Shown here piece after piece: positions 42,521 to 52,166 of a DNA stretch of 64,000 nucleotides (position 1 is the stretch's first letter; each line of letters begins with the position of its first letter). The stretch lies in the NCBI RefSeq assembly GCF_039555535.1, contig NZ_CP154630.1, forward strand, positions 2,431,001 through 2,495,000, read 5' to 3'. The notes beneath the pieces were generated by a model. That model saw nothing but the letters and a program-made list of their open reading frames with translations, searched no databases and had not been told where the DNA came from. The stretch is from Stenotrophomonas maltophilia. Its GTDB lineage: Bacteria > Pseudomonadota > Gammaproteobacteria > Xanthomonadales > Xanthomonadaceae. The position numbers and the translations under genes were made by a program.

Positions 42521-43732
42521 CTAGGAGCCTGGAAACTGTGGAAGGAGAACCTCCTGCTCCAGCGTCCCCGGATGCGTTTCCACATGAATGGCCAAGTCAT
42601 TCCACCCGATGGATCGACAAGTTCGAGATATTGCGCTAGACACCGATTCAGCCGTTGGCTTGAGAGCGTAACCGAGACCAATGAGCTCCCTGGGATCCAT
42701 CAACCACGGCTTCAGGGTGAACCCCGCCTCGGCGGCAGATCCTGCGATGACGGCGCCAATTCTCATCCCCCCCTCATCCAAGTCGCCGAAATGAAACGCC
42801 TGAGTTGTCTGGCAAGGAAGTGATTTCAAGATCAGCATGTAGACCTGTCTCCAGGATGGGGACGGCATACCACCGGTATAGAGCAGCACGAGGCCGACTT
42901 GATCAGATGCAGCTTCAGCAAACTCATGGAATGTCTGTCGATTCTCTATGGTGAGAACACGCCAACTCAACACGGCTGGATTCGGCACGAATCCAGTGAT
43001 GTGGGCAGGAGCGAAGCCGAGATATGGATGAACCACTCCCACCACCGTAGTCGACGTAACAACCGTAAGCGGACCTGAGATCAGTACGGGCAATGGTTCC
43101 TTGTGCAGGCCTATGGCCGAGAAGACCTCGCTACTATCAAGTCCAGATGGTGCAATAGAGTTGAACCAAAGCAAATCGATCCATTTCACGATGCCCTCCA
43201 CTCGCTTGCTGTCACCAAACATCATGGCCGAAACCCGGCGCAACAGTTCGTCCCTGACGACACCTCGCCTTGCTGAAATGAGTCTGATTGCATCCAGTAT
43301 TTGCGCTACAGAAGCATCGGTAGCCTCTTGCCCGCGAACCTTATGGCCCAGCGACCAGCGCTCAATGACCTCGGTCAGTACGGGGAAAAGGCCGGTGTGA
43401 GTGTCCAGCATGGAACGGGCCTCTGATACGGAATCACGACGAAGTCGTGCGCCCAAGAAGTTCGCCAGCTTTGCGAGGTTCAGTACGGCAACGCCCGCAA
43501 CATCTAGAGGCGGCTGCACCATCACCTTGGCCTTGATTTCGATGGCTCCAGAGCGCTCAGCCAGTTCAAGTTCGGAACGAAACGCTCTTGCATCCTCGAT
43601 GCTGCGCAGGCTGAAGAACTCTGGGCATGATGACTCCGTCAGCCTGAGAGCTATTCGCTCATCCTTGCCACGACTCACTGCATTCTGGGAGCGATTGAAA
43701 ATTGACGTAAGGAAGGCCCGGGCTATAGTCAT
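42521..43732 (-). CDS. jetD: Wadjet nuclease subunit JetD
   Basis: 403 residues. The N-terminal arm (DUF3322-like) is followed by a TOPRIM-like DUF2220 domain with Glu in LTIENRQTFHEF and the Asp pair in FHFGDLDEGGMRIG. In Wadjet, JetD cuts small circular DNA such as plasmids once the JetABC SMC motor has extruded it. The ATG overlaps the jetC stop (ATGA). The catalytic residues are present, so the system is probably active. Confidence 0.88.
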   Translation of the reverse strand: MTIARAFLTSIFNRSQNAVSRGKDERIALRLTESSCPEFFSLRSIEDARAFRSELELAERSGAIEIKAKVMVQPPLDVAGVAVLNLAKLANFLGARLRRDSVSEARSMLDTHTGLFPVLTEVIERWSLGHKVRGQEATDASVAQILDAIRLISARRGVVRDELLRRVSAMMFGDSKRVEGIVKWIDLLWFNSIAPSGLDSSEVFSAIGLHKEPLPVLISGPLTVVTSTTVVGVVHPYLGFAPAHITGFVPNPAVLSWRVLTIENRQTFHEFAEAASDQVGLVLLYTGGMPSPSWRQVYMLILKSLPCQTTQAFHFGDLDEGGMRIGAVIAGSAAEAGFTLKPWLMDPRELIGLGYALKPTAESVSSAISRTCRSIGWNDLAIHVETHPGTLEQEVLLPQFPGS

Positions 43733-46700
43733 GCAACGACCCCTTCCCCATGGGGCATTCGACTTGCTTCAACACGCTTGAGCTCCTCCTCGAAAAGCTC
43801 GGGATGCTTGCGCCAGTTATCGGAATCCAGAATTACATGACCATCGTCATCAATGCGTACGTGTTTGATGGAGATAAGATCGTCGTCACGGTACATCTCG
43901 ATGTAGGTATCCACCGATTCGTTGATCTTACCCAAGGCATCGTCCGGTGCCGCGACGATGGGCTGAAGGCCCAATGCCTTCAGGTACTCAAAGACGGCAC
44001 GGGTATTCACTGAGTCAATCTTGTCACCCAACTCATCGAAAATTATCAGCGACATGCCGCCTTGATCACCGCGCAACTTTCCCAATGCGCGCGCCATCGA
44101 CGCTGCAGCAACGATGAAAAGAGGCGCGCGGTGCTCGCCCCCGGAACCCTTGTCCATGCGCTTTGAGAAGTCGGTCACCGTCACACCATTGCTGCGAACG
44201 TCAATCTCGAAGTTGAAGAAATTGCGATAGTCCTCCAGAAGCCTGTTGGCCTCTGCATCCTTTCCCTCAAGCATCGCCCTGAACTCAGGAGGAGCATCCA
44301 CCTGTCCAGAGAAGATATCCCCCTCCGGTCCCGCACCAGCCACCTTCAGTATGAATTTGTACAGCGACTCATGATCTTTATTGAGATTGGTGACGAAGTG
44401 ATACTTCTCGTTGTTCGAGAATGGCGGCAAGCGCTCCATCGTACTGTTCAGCTCATTGAGCGTGCTGCGCATGCTGGCGAAGTGGTCGCTCAGGCGGGCG
44501 GCGATCTGCACCTTGAACGTTTGCTCTGCCGCTTCTGCAGCTTCCGCGGAAAGCACTTGGTAGTGATGGAGCTCGGATTCCTCTAGCCGTTGCTTCTCCT
44601 GAGCCATCGTCTCGCACATGGCACCCAAGTCGCCCACCGCGATATCCATCTGCGGATCGAATTGGTTTGCGTATGTAGACATGTCACTTGCCAAGGCCTG
44701 CACCTGGGAAGACAGCTGATTGCCACTTCTAACCGTAGCGTCACTAATCTTCGCCACAATCGTATGCAGCGATAGGCCGGAACCATCAAACTCATCGCGT
44801 TTTGTTTCGAACCACTCATCACCCACGTATTCATTGCGGCGACTGAGAGCCGCCTTTGAGCAGATTCCGTTGGTTCTATCCGCAAGCTCGTCTAGCCGTC
44901 TCTGTGCTTGCCGGAAAGCCTCACCATGAGTTCCGACGTCTCTGCTGCTTTCTTCCAGCTTCGACTGTGCTGCCAGGGCAGCTCGCCTTGCCTCTGTGAT
45001 GAGCAGCTGACGAGCAAGGAGATCAGGTGCGCTTGCGATCTCTTGCATCGCCGCCTTTGCATCAAGCGCGGATTGCTCCTGAATGTGCGAGTTCAGCCAT
45101 CTTTCAATGTCCTGGATACGTCCTTCAAGTCCCACCAACTTCTCAAGGGCTTCAACCAACTGGCGCGACCGGTTCGCCTCCTGCTCGCATTCGGCTGCGT
45201 TCTGCCCCAAAGTGCTGCGCTGCTGCCGAAGCACCGCCAGGCGATGGCTCGCATCTTGGCGTCCCAACACCAGTTCCGTTGCAGACAAGGGGCGTCGACG
45301 GCCGAAATCAGCACGTCCAGCCTGCTCGCCAGTACGGGTGAAGCCCTCTGGGCTATCCGTGGTGACGCGCTCCAATCGCTCCAGCCGGCCGAGTCGAAGA
45401 CGGATATAGTCCACCGCCACTTGATTGTCACCCGCGATCAGGTGCGCGAGACCCATTGGCGGAACCACACCCATATCCGCCTTCGACTTCACCGGGTTCA
45501 CCAACAGTACTGAATCCGGCTTTGTATCCCACGGAATCTTGTTGAAAACGGACAAGGCATCCTCAAACTTGCCGCTACGGACAACCAGGGCAGTGCGCGA
45601 ACGACCAAGGAATCCCTCGATTACGGGTGCCCAGTCGGCATCTGTGACTGTAACCAAATCGCAGACGGGCGTGCACAGAAGTCCTTTGTCTCCAAGTATG
45701 TTCACAACTGCTTGGACGGCCGGCGGGAGTTCCGCTTTGCCTTCCTGGATGCGTTTGATCTGCTCGTTAGCGATCCTAAGTTCATTTCCAAGCTTGGACA
45801 GCCTCTGCTCGTCATGGTCTAGCTGACGCCGTGCCGACTGGATGATCGGAGCAACCCGCATGCTGGACTCGCGCAATGCTGCCGAGGCCTGCGAAACGTC
45901 AAGCACAAGCGCATCGGATACGGATGTACTGGAAACCGCATCAAGAAGCTCAACCCACGGCATCGCCAGATGCTGCCAGCCTCCGAGATCGGGTTTCACG
46001 CGGTTGGCCTTCTCGAAGCCCGCCACCACCTCGCGAATGGCCTGGGCCACGTTGGTTTTGATAGGTCTAAGTGATCTCTCTCGTTCGCTGGCCAGGTCAC
46101 GGGCGGCACTGATCGCCGGATCTGCTGCTGATTGAAGCTCTAGTTCGATGTACACGCCGTTGAGTCGATCATGCTCCGCCTTGGCGCTGTCGACTGCATT
46201 CTGCGCTGCCTGATGCCTGTCCCGCGCTTCATGCAGCGTAGTTTGTGCCGCATCAACAGCATCCATGTGTTGTTCACGCTCATAGTCATCCAACAGCGCC
46301 CTATAGGTCGCTGCGTGCATCCGAGTCTGAGTAGCCTTATGACCGGCTGCGATCAAGCTTTTGACGTTCTCAAGCCTGTCCAGTGTTTCCAGAACCTTGG
46401 CTTGAAGCGAGCGCAGATTGTCGAGCTGGGAGCGGAAGTTCTTGAGCTCGATAGGATAGGCATCGACAATGTAATTTCGAACAAAGCTGCTGGTGTCAGG
46501 AACTTTCTGCAGATTAAGCGCATTCTTCATCGCTCGCCGAAAAGCTCTCGGGTCGATGCTGCCCCCTCCTTTGGGGCGCAAGGCGAACAACATTGCTTCA
46601 ACCTGCTTCTCCGCCGACGGAGGCACTGCGAGCCTACCATTCACGCGACTGACTGCGTCCTCCATCAGCTTATTGAACGTTCCCCAGGCCAACGGCAAAA

Positions 46701-47148
46701 GTTCCGCCTCGGCGTTCGCTTCAAGATGATCATCTAACGCGAGCGCAACCCCTTGGACCACATAGCGCCCGTAGACGTGCAGCTTTGGGTCGCCCACTGA
46801 CGCGCCCAGGGCCAGGCCAACCGAAACCGGCGGCAATTCGCCCTCAGTGTCGCGAAACACCATGGTCAAATAGGACGTCGCATTCTCACGAATATGCTCG
46901 TCACCGCGATAGTAGCCGAGGCAGTATTCGCGCACTGAACGCCCTCGAGTGCCTGATACCCCCCCTGACTGCGCATTGAGATCGATTTGATTCTGATCCC
47001 CTCCGTACAAGACGATCTGCATCGCATCCAGAATCGCAGATTTTCCAGATCCGTTAGGCGCCACAATGCCTGTTGCAGGGCTAAAGCTCAGGGTTTCGGC
47101 ACGGAATAGGAAAAACTGTACCAAGTGAAATTTCTCAAGCAGATACAT
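43729..47148 (-). CDS. jetC: Wadjet SMC-like ATPase JetC
   Basis: 1139 residues of the MukB/SbcC-like type. The Walker A is APNGSGKSAILDA (near residue 35), long coiled coils (about 250-440 and 630-900) flank a hinge (about 480-600), and the C-terminal head has a signature GSGGEHRAPL and Walker B SLIIFDELGDKIDS. It forms the loop-extruding motor with JetA and JetB. The start at 47148 was chosen for its GGAGG at six bases; upstream ATGs at 47154 and 47169 are less well placed. It overlaps the jetB end by 14 bases. Confidence 0.9.
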   Translation of the reverse strand: MYLLEKFHLVQFFLFRAETLSFSPATGIVAPNGSGKSAILDAMQIVLYGGDQNQIDLNAQSGGVSGTRGRSVREYCLGYYRGDEHIRENATSYLTMVFRDTEGELPPVSVGLALGASVGDPKLHVYGRYVVQGVALALDDHLEANAEAELLPLAWGTFNKLMEDAVSRVNGRLAVPPSAEKQVEAMLFALRPKGGGSIDPRAFRRAMKNALNLQKVPDTSSFVRNYIVDAYPIELKNFRSQLDNLRSLQAKVLETLDRLENVKSLIAAGHKATQTRMHAATYRALLDDYEREQHMDAVDAAQTTLHEARDRHQAAQNAVDSAKAEHDRLNGVYIELELQSAADPAISAARDLASERERSLRPIKTNVAQAIREVVAGFEKANRVKPDLGGWQHLAMPWVELLDAVSSTSVSDALVLDVSQASAALRESSMRVAPIIQSARRQLDHDEQRLSKLGNELRIANEQIKRIQEGKAELPPAVQAVVNILGDKGLLCTPVCDLVTVTDADWAPVIEGFLGRSRTALVVRSGKFEDALSVFNKIPWDTKPDSVLLVNPVKSKADMGVVPPMGLAHLIAGDNQVAVDYIRLRLGRLERLERVTTDSPEGFTRTGEQAGRADFGRRRPLSATELVLGRQDASHRLAVLRQQRSTLGQNAAECEQEANRSRQLVEALEKLVGLEGRIQDIERWLNSHIQEQSALDAKAAMQEIASAPDLLARQLLITEARRAALAAQSKLEESSRDVGTHGEAFRQAQRRLDELADRTNGICSKAALSRRNEYVGDEWFETKRDEFDGSGLSLHTIVAKISDATVRSGNQLSSQVQALASDMSTYANQFDPQMDIAVGDLGAMCETMAQEKQRLEESELHHYQVLSAEAAEAAEQTFKVQIAARLSDHFASMRSTLNELNSTMERLPPFSNNEKYHFVTNLNKDHESLYKFILKVAGAGPEGDIFSGQVDAPPEFRAMLEGKDAEANRLLEDYRNFFNFEIDVRSNGVTVTDFSKRMDKGSGGEHRAPLFIVAAASMARALGKLRGDQGGMSLIIFDELGDKIDSVNTRAVFEYLKALGLQPIVAAPDDALGKINESVDTYIEMYRDDDLISIKHVRIDDDGHVILDSDNWRKHPELFEEELKRVEASRMPHGEGVVA

Positions 47149-47791
47149 CGCCATCCTCCGTGACTTCATTCATTGCGTCGAAAGTAGCCGCATCCCCCTC
47201 ACCTGCCACTTCCTTACGGAAGGATTCCAGATGGCTCAAGTATTCCTTCCGCAGCAGATCTCCGATCGCGGGATGGATGCGAACCTTCGCGAGCTGATTC
47301 CGTACATCGTCCTTGTCCTCAAAGGCAGCAATCCCCCAGCGCTTGAACTTGGTCATCAAAGAGCGGAAGTCCCCAGGCGAGGGAAAGTCCCTGCCCGTTT
47401 CCTTCTCGTAGTGCTCTTGCAAGTCAGGCAAATCGACGAAAGTTTCGCCATTTGGCTCTTCGCGCCCCTCGAAACGGACGCGATGATGAACGCCGGCGAG
47501 CACCAACAGCAGCAGGGTTTCGTCCTTGCTGGCTCGCTGTTGGGTCAGTACGTGCACGGGCCGCGCCACGATGTACTGGTAGTTGGTGTCGTGCAACAGC
47601 TCGATGCCAAGGGGACGAACTGCCTGCTCAAAGTCATTGATATTTCGGCTGACAATGCCGTAATCCTTCCGGGTCGCCCGGTCAGAGGCGGACAAGACCT
47701 GATGGGTTACTAGCCGATAGGCCGCCTGCTCGTAGTCCTGCTCTTCGTACATAGTGTCGCGGCTAAGCGCCTTTTCCCAGTGGCGTGCCAT
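47135..47791 (-). CDS. jetB: Wadjet subunit JetB (DUF4194)
   Basis: 218 residues of the MukE-like DUF4194 family (YEQAAYRLVTHQVLSASDRA, VARPVHVLTQQRASKDETLL, FMTKFKRWG-like helix in DFRSLMTKFKRWGIAAF). JetB bridges the kleisin JetA and the SMC protein JetC. Its ATG lies one base after the jetA stop, and its end overlaps jetC, so jetABCD is a tightly coupled operon. Confidence 0.88.
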   Translation of the reverse strand: MARHWEKALSRDTMYEEQDYEQAAYRLVTHQVLSASDRATRKDYGIVSRNINDFEQAVRPLGIELLHDTNYQYIVARPVHVLTQQRASKDETLLLLVLAGVHHRVRFEGREEPNGETFVDLPDLQEHYEKETGRDFPSPGDFRSLMTKFKRWGIAAFEDKDDVRNQLAKVRIHPAIGDLLRKEYLSHLESFRKEVAGEGDAATFDAMNEVTEDGDVSA

Positions 47792-47792
47792 G

Positions 47793-49214
47793 TCATTTCA
47801 CCTTGGTGATGTAGAAGTCCGGCATGTCCAAATACGGCCCGGCAATTCGTTCATCACCGGCGCTTTGGAAGCGATATCCAGGTAGTCGCTTTGAAATTCC
47901 TTCATGGTGCTTCTTTCCGAGGCCTGTCATTGCTTCCTGTGCGTAGGTGGACAGCGTCTGCACCATTCGAAATTGCTTGATACCGGTGATGGGAAGCTGA
48001 GACGCCCGGATCTGCCTACCTCCTCCCATGACACCCTGCAAGTACACCCTCACCTCTGTTGGCATGGCGGTACGCGCATCACGCGCACGCCTGTGCAGGT
48101 TCATCCGCGCCTCCTGCTCGGCTGTCATCTGCCGCGGAGAATCCGCGGTCCTGGGAATGGGCGGACGGGCGATGCGTGGTTGAAACAGGAGTTCACCGGA
48201 AAGCAATGCTCCGGGCCCAACGGGCATGGAGGCGTCGAAGTTCTCCGCAGCATTGACTCCGGCGATAGCCTTTTTGATCCGTCTCTCGAGCTGGCCCGGC
48301 GCGCGAAGCTGGTACTCGATCATGGCCAGCATGCGACGCTCGATATGGCGCTGATCCTGGCCCAAGCGATCGAAGTAGTCTTGCAGACGATAGACATTGC
48401 TCAATCGCCTGATCGCCTTCTCATAGACAGCCTCAGCCGTGCCTTTATCACCTTTGTAGCGTCGCTCGGCCAACCACACGATGATCCGTTCCCGATGATC
48501 CCCGTAATGGATTTCCTGAGTTAGGCTCAACACCTGCGCCTTTCGTGCGAGGGGGTGATCGGCGCCAGCCAAGTCCGCATAGTCAGCCATGACGTGCTTG
48601 GAAATGTAGTCTTCAAACAACCGACGGATAGCCGCCCCGGGGGTCGCGGACTTGAATATCTCGCGCTGCAGGGTACGCACGTTCAGACTCATGGCGGCAA
48701 TCCCGGACAGAAGCGCATGGGCGCTGTCGCCGGCGTTTACGAAGTCGTCACCGTAGACATTGCTTGCAGGATCAAGCACCCGACGTAATGTGTCTTCAAT
48801 GGAACGCATCTTCGCGCCCACCATCGCCGGCGTGTCTTCTGTGAAGACCTGCAAGGTGGCAAGGAAACGGCTTACCACAGCAGTCATGGACAGAGTGCGC
48901 GTGAGTCCCACCTGCTCTTCTTCGAACCAGCCATTCTCCGTGAGATGGCTCAAGTACATGTTGGCGCGAATGTTGAGCGGAGTGAGCTGGCCTACCCCCT
49001 CTTCTGCCTGCCAAGCGTCATCGTGTTCGAGGTAGTTCTCGATGAACTGCGTCAACTGCCGCCGTTCCCAGCCGGTCGCCGGGGGAACCTCAGCCTCTGG
49101 CCCGAAGAATTCTTCGTACAGACCCAAGAGCAGCCGCCAGTAGTTCTCCCGATTTGCCGAGGCCAATGGGCGAAAGAGTTGCGATGGCAGTACCTCAAAC
49201 AGAGAGCTGGACAC
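47793..49214 (-). CDS. jetA: Wadjet kleisin subunit JetA (DUF3375)
   Basis: 473 residues of the DUF3375 family (MukF-like kleisin) that defines type I Wadjet. The N terminus has a winged-helix region (about 10-110), the middle is helical with a helix-rich neck, and the C terminus holds the conserved MPDFYITK end. It is the first gene of jetABCD and is divergent from a WYL-type regulator across a 118-base region with operator-like repeats. Confidence 0.88.
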   Translation of the reverse strand: MSSSLFEVLPSQLFRPLASANRENYWRLLLGLYEEFFGPEAEVPPATGWERRQLTQFIENYLEHDDAWQAEEGVGQLTPLNIRANMYLSHLTENGWFEEEQVGLTRTLSMTAVVSRFLATLQVFTEDTPAMVGAKMRSIEDTLRRVLDPASNVYGDDFVNAGDSAHALLSGIAAMSLNVRTLQREIFKSATPGAAIRRLFEDYISKHVMADYADLAGADHPLARKAQVLSLTQEIHYGDHRERIIVWLAERRYKGDKGTAEAVYEKAIRRLSNVYRLQDYFDRLGQDQRHIERRMLAMIEYQLRAPGQLERRIKKAIAGVNAAENFDASMPVGPGALLSGELLFQPRIARPPIPRTADSPRQMTAEQEARMNLHRRARDARTAMPTEVRVYLQGVMGGGRQIRASQLPITGIKQFRMVQTLSTYAQEAMTGLGKKHHEGISKRLPGYRFQSAGDERIAGPYLDMPDFYITKVK

Positions 49215-49251
49215 TGTGCAACTCCACAGAAGTTGGGCTATCTACTTCACA

Positions 49252-49302
49252 TTAGCATAAACGCTAACATATCATAAACGCTAACTTAGCATCAATGCTA
49301 AG
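49252..49302. promoter_or_regulatory. Operator-like repeats between jetA and the WYL regulator
   Basis: Three related units: TTAGC-N6-GCTAA (49252-49267), a 13-bp direct repeat CATAAACGCTAAC (49256-49268 and 49273-49285), and the perfect dyad CTTAGCAT-CA-ATGCTAAG (49285-49302). They cover the shared promoter region of the divergent genes and suit a dimeric WYL/BrxR-type repressor controlling both itself and Wadjet. Confidence 0.65.
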
Positions 49303-49332
49303 CTGCGTGTCATCTGACCCCGGCCCAGCCCC

Positions 49333-50190
49333 ATGCCCCGCCCCCGCCCCAATCCAAACAAAAGTCCGGAAACACTTCGAGCCATCGAAACGCTGCTCCT
49401 CTGGGAGGGGCAAGTCACCAATGAGCGAGTACGCCAAGTGTTTGATCTGCATATCACCACGGTAAGTCGATTGCTAACCCAATATGCTGAACTCAATGGA
49501 GGCGGCCTTGAGTACCGAAGCCATGTGCGCGGATACGTGGCGATGTCTGGCTTCAGACCCCTCCTAACCGAAGGGCTGATCGAAGAGTACCTTGCGTTTG
49601 AGCGCCCCCAGGAAGCTACAGGCTTTATCGAGAGCTCCCAGCTTATCCTCGGCGGCGTTGAACGACGCCACTTCGCACTGCTTAATCGTGCCTGCAGAGA
49701 GGGCAAGGGGCTCGTTGGCGAGCACCGGTCCATGCGCAACCCAGCACCTCGCACCAAACGACTGTTCCCTCATGCGCTGGTGCAGGCAGGCAGGCGCTGG
49801 CATGTTCGCGCATTTGTCATCGCCGAGGACGAGGCGGAAGCCGGACGCTTCCTGGACCTGTCTATAAATCGGCTGAGCGGCTTGAAACAGCTGGCTGATC
49901 CTCGGCCAGAGCGGGCCGAGCCTAGCCAGGACGCCGCCTGGCAGACACAGGTAGAGCTGTCGATCGTCCCCCATCCGCATCTGACACCAGATCAGAAGGA
50001 TATGGTGCGTATCGAGTATTTCGGAGGTAAGGCAGCCTACAGGTTAAGAACCCGTGCCGCACTACTCCAATACCGACTACATGAACTGCGCTGCGCCACC
50101 GATGCAGAGAAGGAGCCGCCGAACGAATTTCACCTCTGCGTCGACGATCCAACCGCGATCCAACCGTGGCTATTTGGCGAGCTGAATTAG
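49333..50190 (+). CDS. WYL-domain transcriptional regulator (BrxR/CapW-like)
   Basis: 285 residues. A winged helix-turn-helix (about residues 12-75: ALLLWEGQVTNERVRQVFDL-like region with TVSRLLTQYAELNG) is followed by a WYL fold (about 120-200: LFPHALVQAGRRWHVRAFVI, then FLDLSINRLSGL) and a C-terminal dimerisation domain. BrxR and CapW proteins repress defence operons and are thought to sense a nucleic-acid or nucleotide ligand through WYL. It faces jetA with shared operator repeats, so it probably controls Wadjet, and it reads towards the hydrolase-caspase genes. Confidence 0.82.
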   Translation: MPRPRPNPNKSPETLRAIETLLLWEGQVTNERVRQVFDLHITTVSRLLTQYAELNGGGLEYRSHVRGYVAMSGFRPLLTEGLIEEYLAFERPQEATGFIESSQLILGGVERRHFALLNRACREGKGLVGEHRSMRNPAPRTKRLFPHALVQAGRRWHVRAFVIAEDEAEAGRFLDLSINRLSGLKQLADPRPERAEPSQDAAWQTQVELSIVPHPHLTPDQKDMVRIEYFGGKAAYRLRTRAALLQYRLHELRCATDAEKEPPNEFHLCVDDPTAIQPWLFGELN

Positions 50191-50543
50191 CGGATGGCAT
50201 GATCGTAGCCAAACTTGAGGCCCGGCACGGATACCGCGCTACCCCTGCCTGGGTAGCTACCCTACATAGGAACCGTATCAGATGGACGCCATTGGCATTC
50301 AAAGCCAATTCTCCGTCTGTACCTCAATGATCAGGTCGATGAGCCGTGCCCTCGTGTCCCTATCGATCGAGCGCCAAATGCAAACTACCGCCCCAGCTGC
50401 GGCATGGTCCGGGGCATTCAACTCTAGCCCTTCGCTTACTCGGCATTGAGGTGACCAATCCCTACCTAGGCGATTACTGATTGCCCACTTCATAAACTCA
50501 TGGCACTCTGGGTTGGCATCATTCTGGTCACAGGGGGCCAGGT
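50191..50543. other. 353-base gap between the WYL regulator and the hydrolase gene
   Basis: No plus-strand gene is seen. It holds the weak minus-strand candidate at 50299-50493 and presumably the promoter of the hydrolase-caspase genes. No terminator or clear promoter could be defined. Confidence 0.5.
50299..50493 (-). CDS. Possible small protein, 64 aa
   Basis: Begins MKWAISNRLGRDWSP and ends DLIIEVQTENWL. The open frame continues upstream with Cys-containing codons into the start of the hydrolase gene but without another convincing start. The ribosome site is weak. It is convergent with the WYL regulator and might be a relic or an antitoxin-like small gene; I cannot assign it. Confidence 0.3.
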   Translation of the reverse strand: MKWAISNRLGRDWSPQCRVSEGLELNAPDHAAAGAVVCIWRSIDRDTRARLIDLIIEVQTENWL

Positions 50544-52109
50544 ATGGGCAGTCTGCATCAAATCCACAGTCGCAACGGCCGTATCGGTGCCGGAACCGAT
50601 ACGAAGCCAGAGGATATCGACGCTATCGTCACGGCGCTTCGTAAGGACGGGCGTGGTCATTTGCTGCTTTACTTTCACGGGGGCCTGGTCGACAAGGCCG
50701 CGGGTATCGGTATTGCCCAGCGACTTGAGGGGCGCTTTTCTCAATCGGCCTATCCGGTTTTTTCCGTGTGGGAGTCGGGTTTCGTTGAAACGATCCGCAA
50801 CAACCTGCGCGAGCTGCCGGATGAGCCGGTATTCAAGAATCTGGTGCGCAAGGCGCTAGAGTACGCGCTCCGCCGCTTGGGAGGTAGCAACGGCGCCCGG
50901 ACCATCACGCCGGGCAACGTCGATGCAGGGAAGGTCCGCCAGGCAGTTGATACATATTGGAGCGATCCCAGTCGCAATCACGTGCCCTACCGTGATTTCA
51001 AACCTGTAGTGGGGCCCTCAGGTGCGCGTGCGGCGAGTGCGCTGATCGACGACGCCGAGATCGAAGCCGACTTGCAAACCGACAGCGAGTTTGTGGTCGC
51101 CATGCAAACCCTGCCAACCGCGTTAGACGAAGCACGCGATGCATTCATCGGGGGCGGAGCGAGCGTTCGAGATACCCCGTTCTCGCAGGCGGTATCAACG
51201 CAGGTCGCCGGGGTCGAGGGAGGCCGCGGGTTGATCGTCTGGTTCAAAGTTTCCCTTCTGGTGAAGCGCATCCTGCAGGGTGTTCTGCGTCGGTACGCGG
51301 ATCAACGCGATCACGGCCTGTATGCAACGGTCGTAGAGGAAGTGTTGCGTGGTGTTCATTTTGGTGGCAGTGGACTCAATGAATGGGGCAAGGCACTCCA
51401 GTGGAACCGCATGAAGCAGGACTCACTCGATGCGTTCGGCGACGGCTCCGACCTGTATGCCGGAACTGCGCTGCTGGAGCGGCTGCGTGCCGCCCATGCC
51501 TCTGAAGGGCTGCTATCGAGGATCACTCTAGTCGGCCACAGCACTGGCGCCGTCTACATCGCCAATTGGCTTGACAAGGCATCAGAGCTTCTGCCGGCCG
51601 AGATTGCATTCGACGTCGTGTTCCTGGCGCCCGCCATCACCTACGAGCGCTTTGCCGCCACGATCACCCAACATGGCGATCGCATCCGTCACTTCCGCTT
51701 GTTTGGCATGCGCGATGAATTCGAACGGGACGATCAGGTCGTCGGAGACGACTCTAAATTTCCCAATGGGCAGGACTGGAAGCGCTTCATCTATCCCAGC
51801 TCCCTCCTCTATCTGGTGTCGGGTGTCCTCGAATCGCGCCCAAATTCCGACGGAACGCTCGTCGACGAACCGGACATGCCGCTGCTGGGCATGGAACGCT
51901 TCTTCGCTTGGCACCACATCTACTCAGATAGCAAGTTTCCCGAAATAGGTGCAGTCCGCGCGTGGCTCGGAGCTGCACCGAACCGTACGATCTGGTCCAA
52001 GTCCCAAGGACAGACAGCAGGCTTGAACAGCACAAGCATTGATCACGGAGCTTTCGACGACGACGAAGATACGCTGCTCAGCGTTGAGAGCCTCCTCGGC
52101 GGATGGTGA
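50544..52109 (+). CDS. Alpha/beta-hydrolase (lipase/esterase-like) paired with a caspase
   Basis: 521 residues. The alpha/beta-hydrolase core is visible: a strand into an HGG oxyanion loop (LLLYFHGGL, residues 40-48), the nucleophile elbow GHSTG (Ser333) after strand SRITLVG, a probable acid near LFGMRDEF, and a candidate His in FAWHHIYSD. About 250 residues between the first strands and the elbow are an unusual insert or lid with helices. No signal peptide. The caspase gene follows 57 bases later. The substrate may be lipid or protein ester; this is inference. Confidence 0.65.
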   Translation: MGSLHQIHSRNGRIGAGTDTKPEDIDAIVTALRKDGRGHLLLYFHGGLVDKAAGIGIAQRLEGRFSQSAYPVFSVWESGFVETIRNNLRELPDEPVFKNLVRKALEYALRRLGGSNGARTITPGNVDAGKVRQAVDTYWSDPSRNHVPYRDFKPVVGPSGARAASALIDDAEIEADLQTDSEFVVAMQTLPTALDEARDAFIGGGASVRDTPFSQAVSTQVAGVEGGRGLIVWFKVSLLVKRILQGVLRRYADQRDHGLYATVVEEVLRGVHFGGSGLNEWGKALQWNRMKQDSLDAFGDGSDLYAGTALLERLRAAHASEGLLSRITLVGHSTGAVYIANWLDKASELLPAEIAFDVVFLAPAITYERFAATITQHGDRIRHFRLFGMRDEFERDDQVVGDDSKFPNGQDWKRFIYPSSLLYLVSGVLESRPNSDGTLVDEPDMPLLGMERFFAWHHIYSDSKFPEIGAVRAWLGAAPNRTIWSKSQGQTAGLNSTSIDHGAFDDDEDTLLSVESLLGGW

Positions 52110-52166
52110 CATCTTCGAGAGCACGCCAAAGGTGCCCTTGTGTACGCAACAGGGAGAGATGTGGAC

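Noticed and set aside
49252..49302. Repeats between jetA and the WYL gene as a CRISPR array
   Set aside because: Only two short direct repeats and dyads, no regular spacers, no cas genes; they fit operators.
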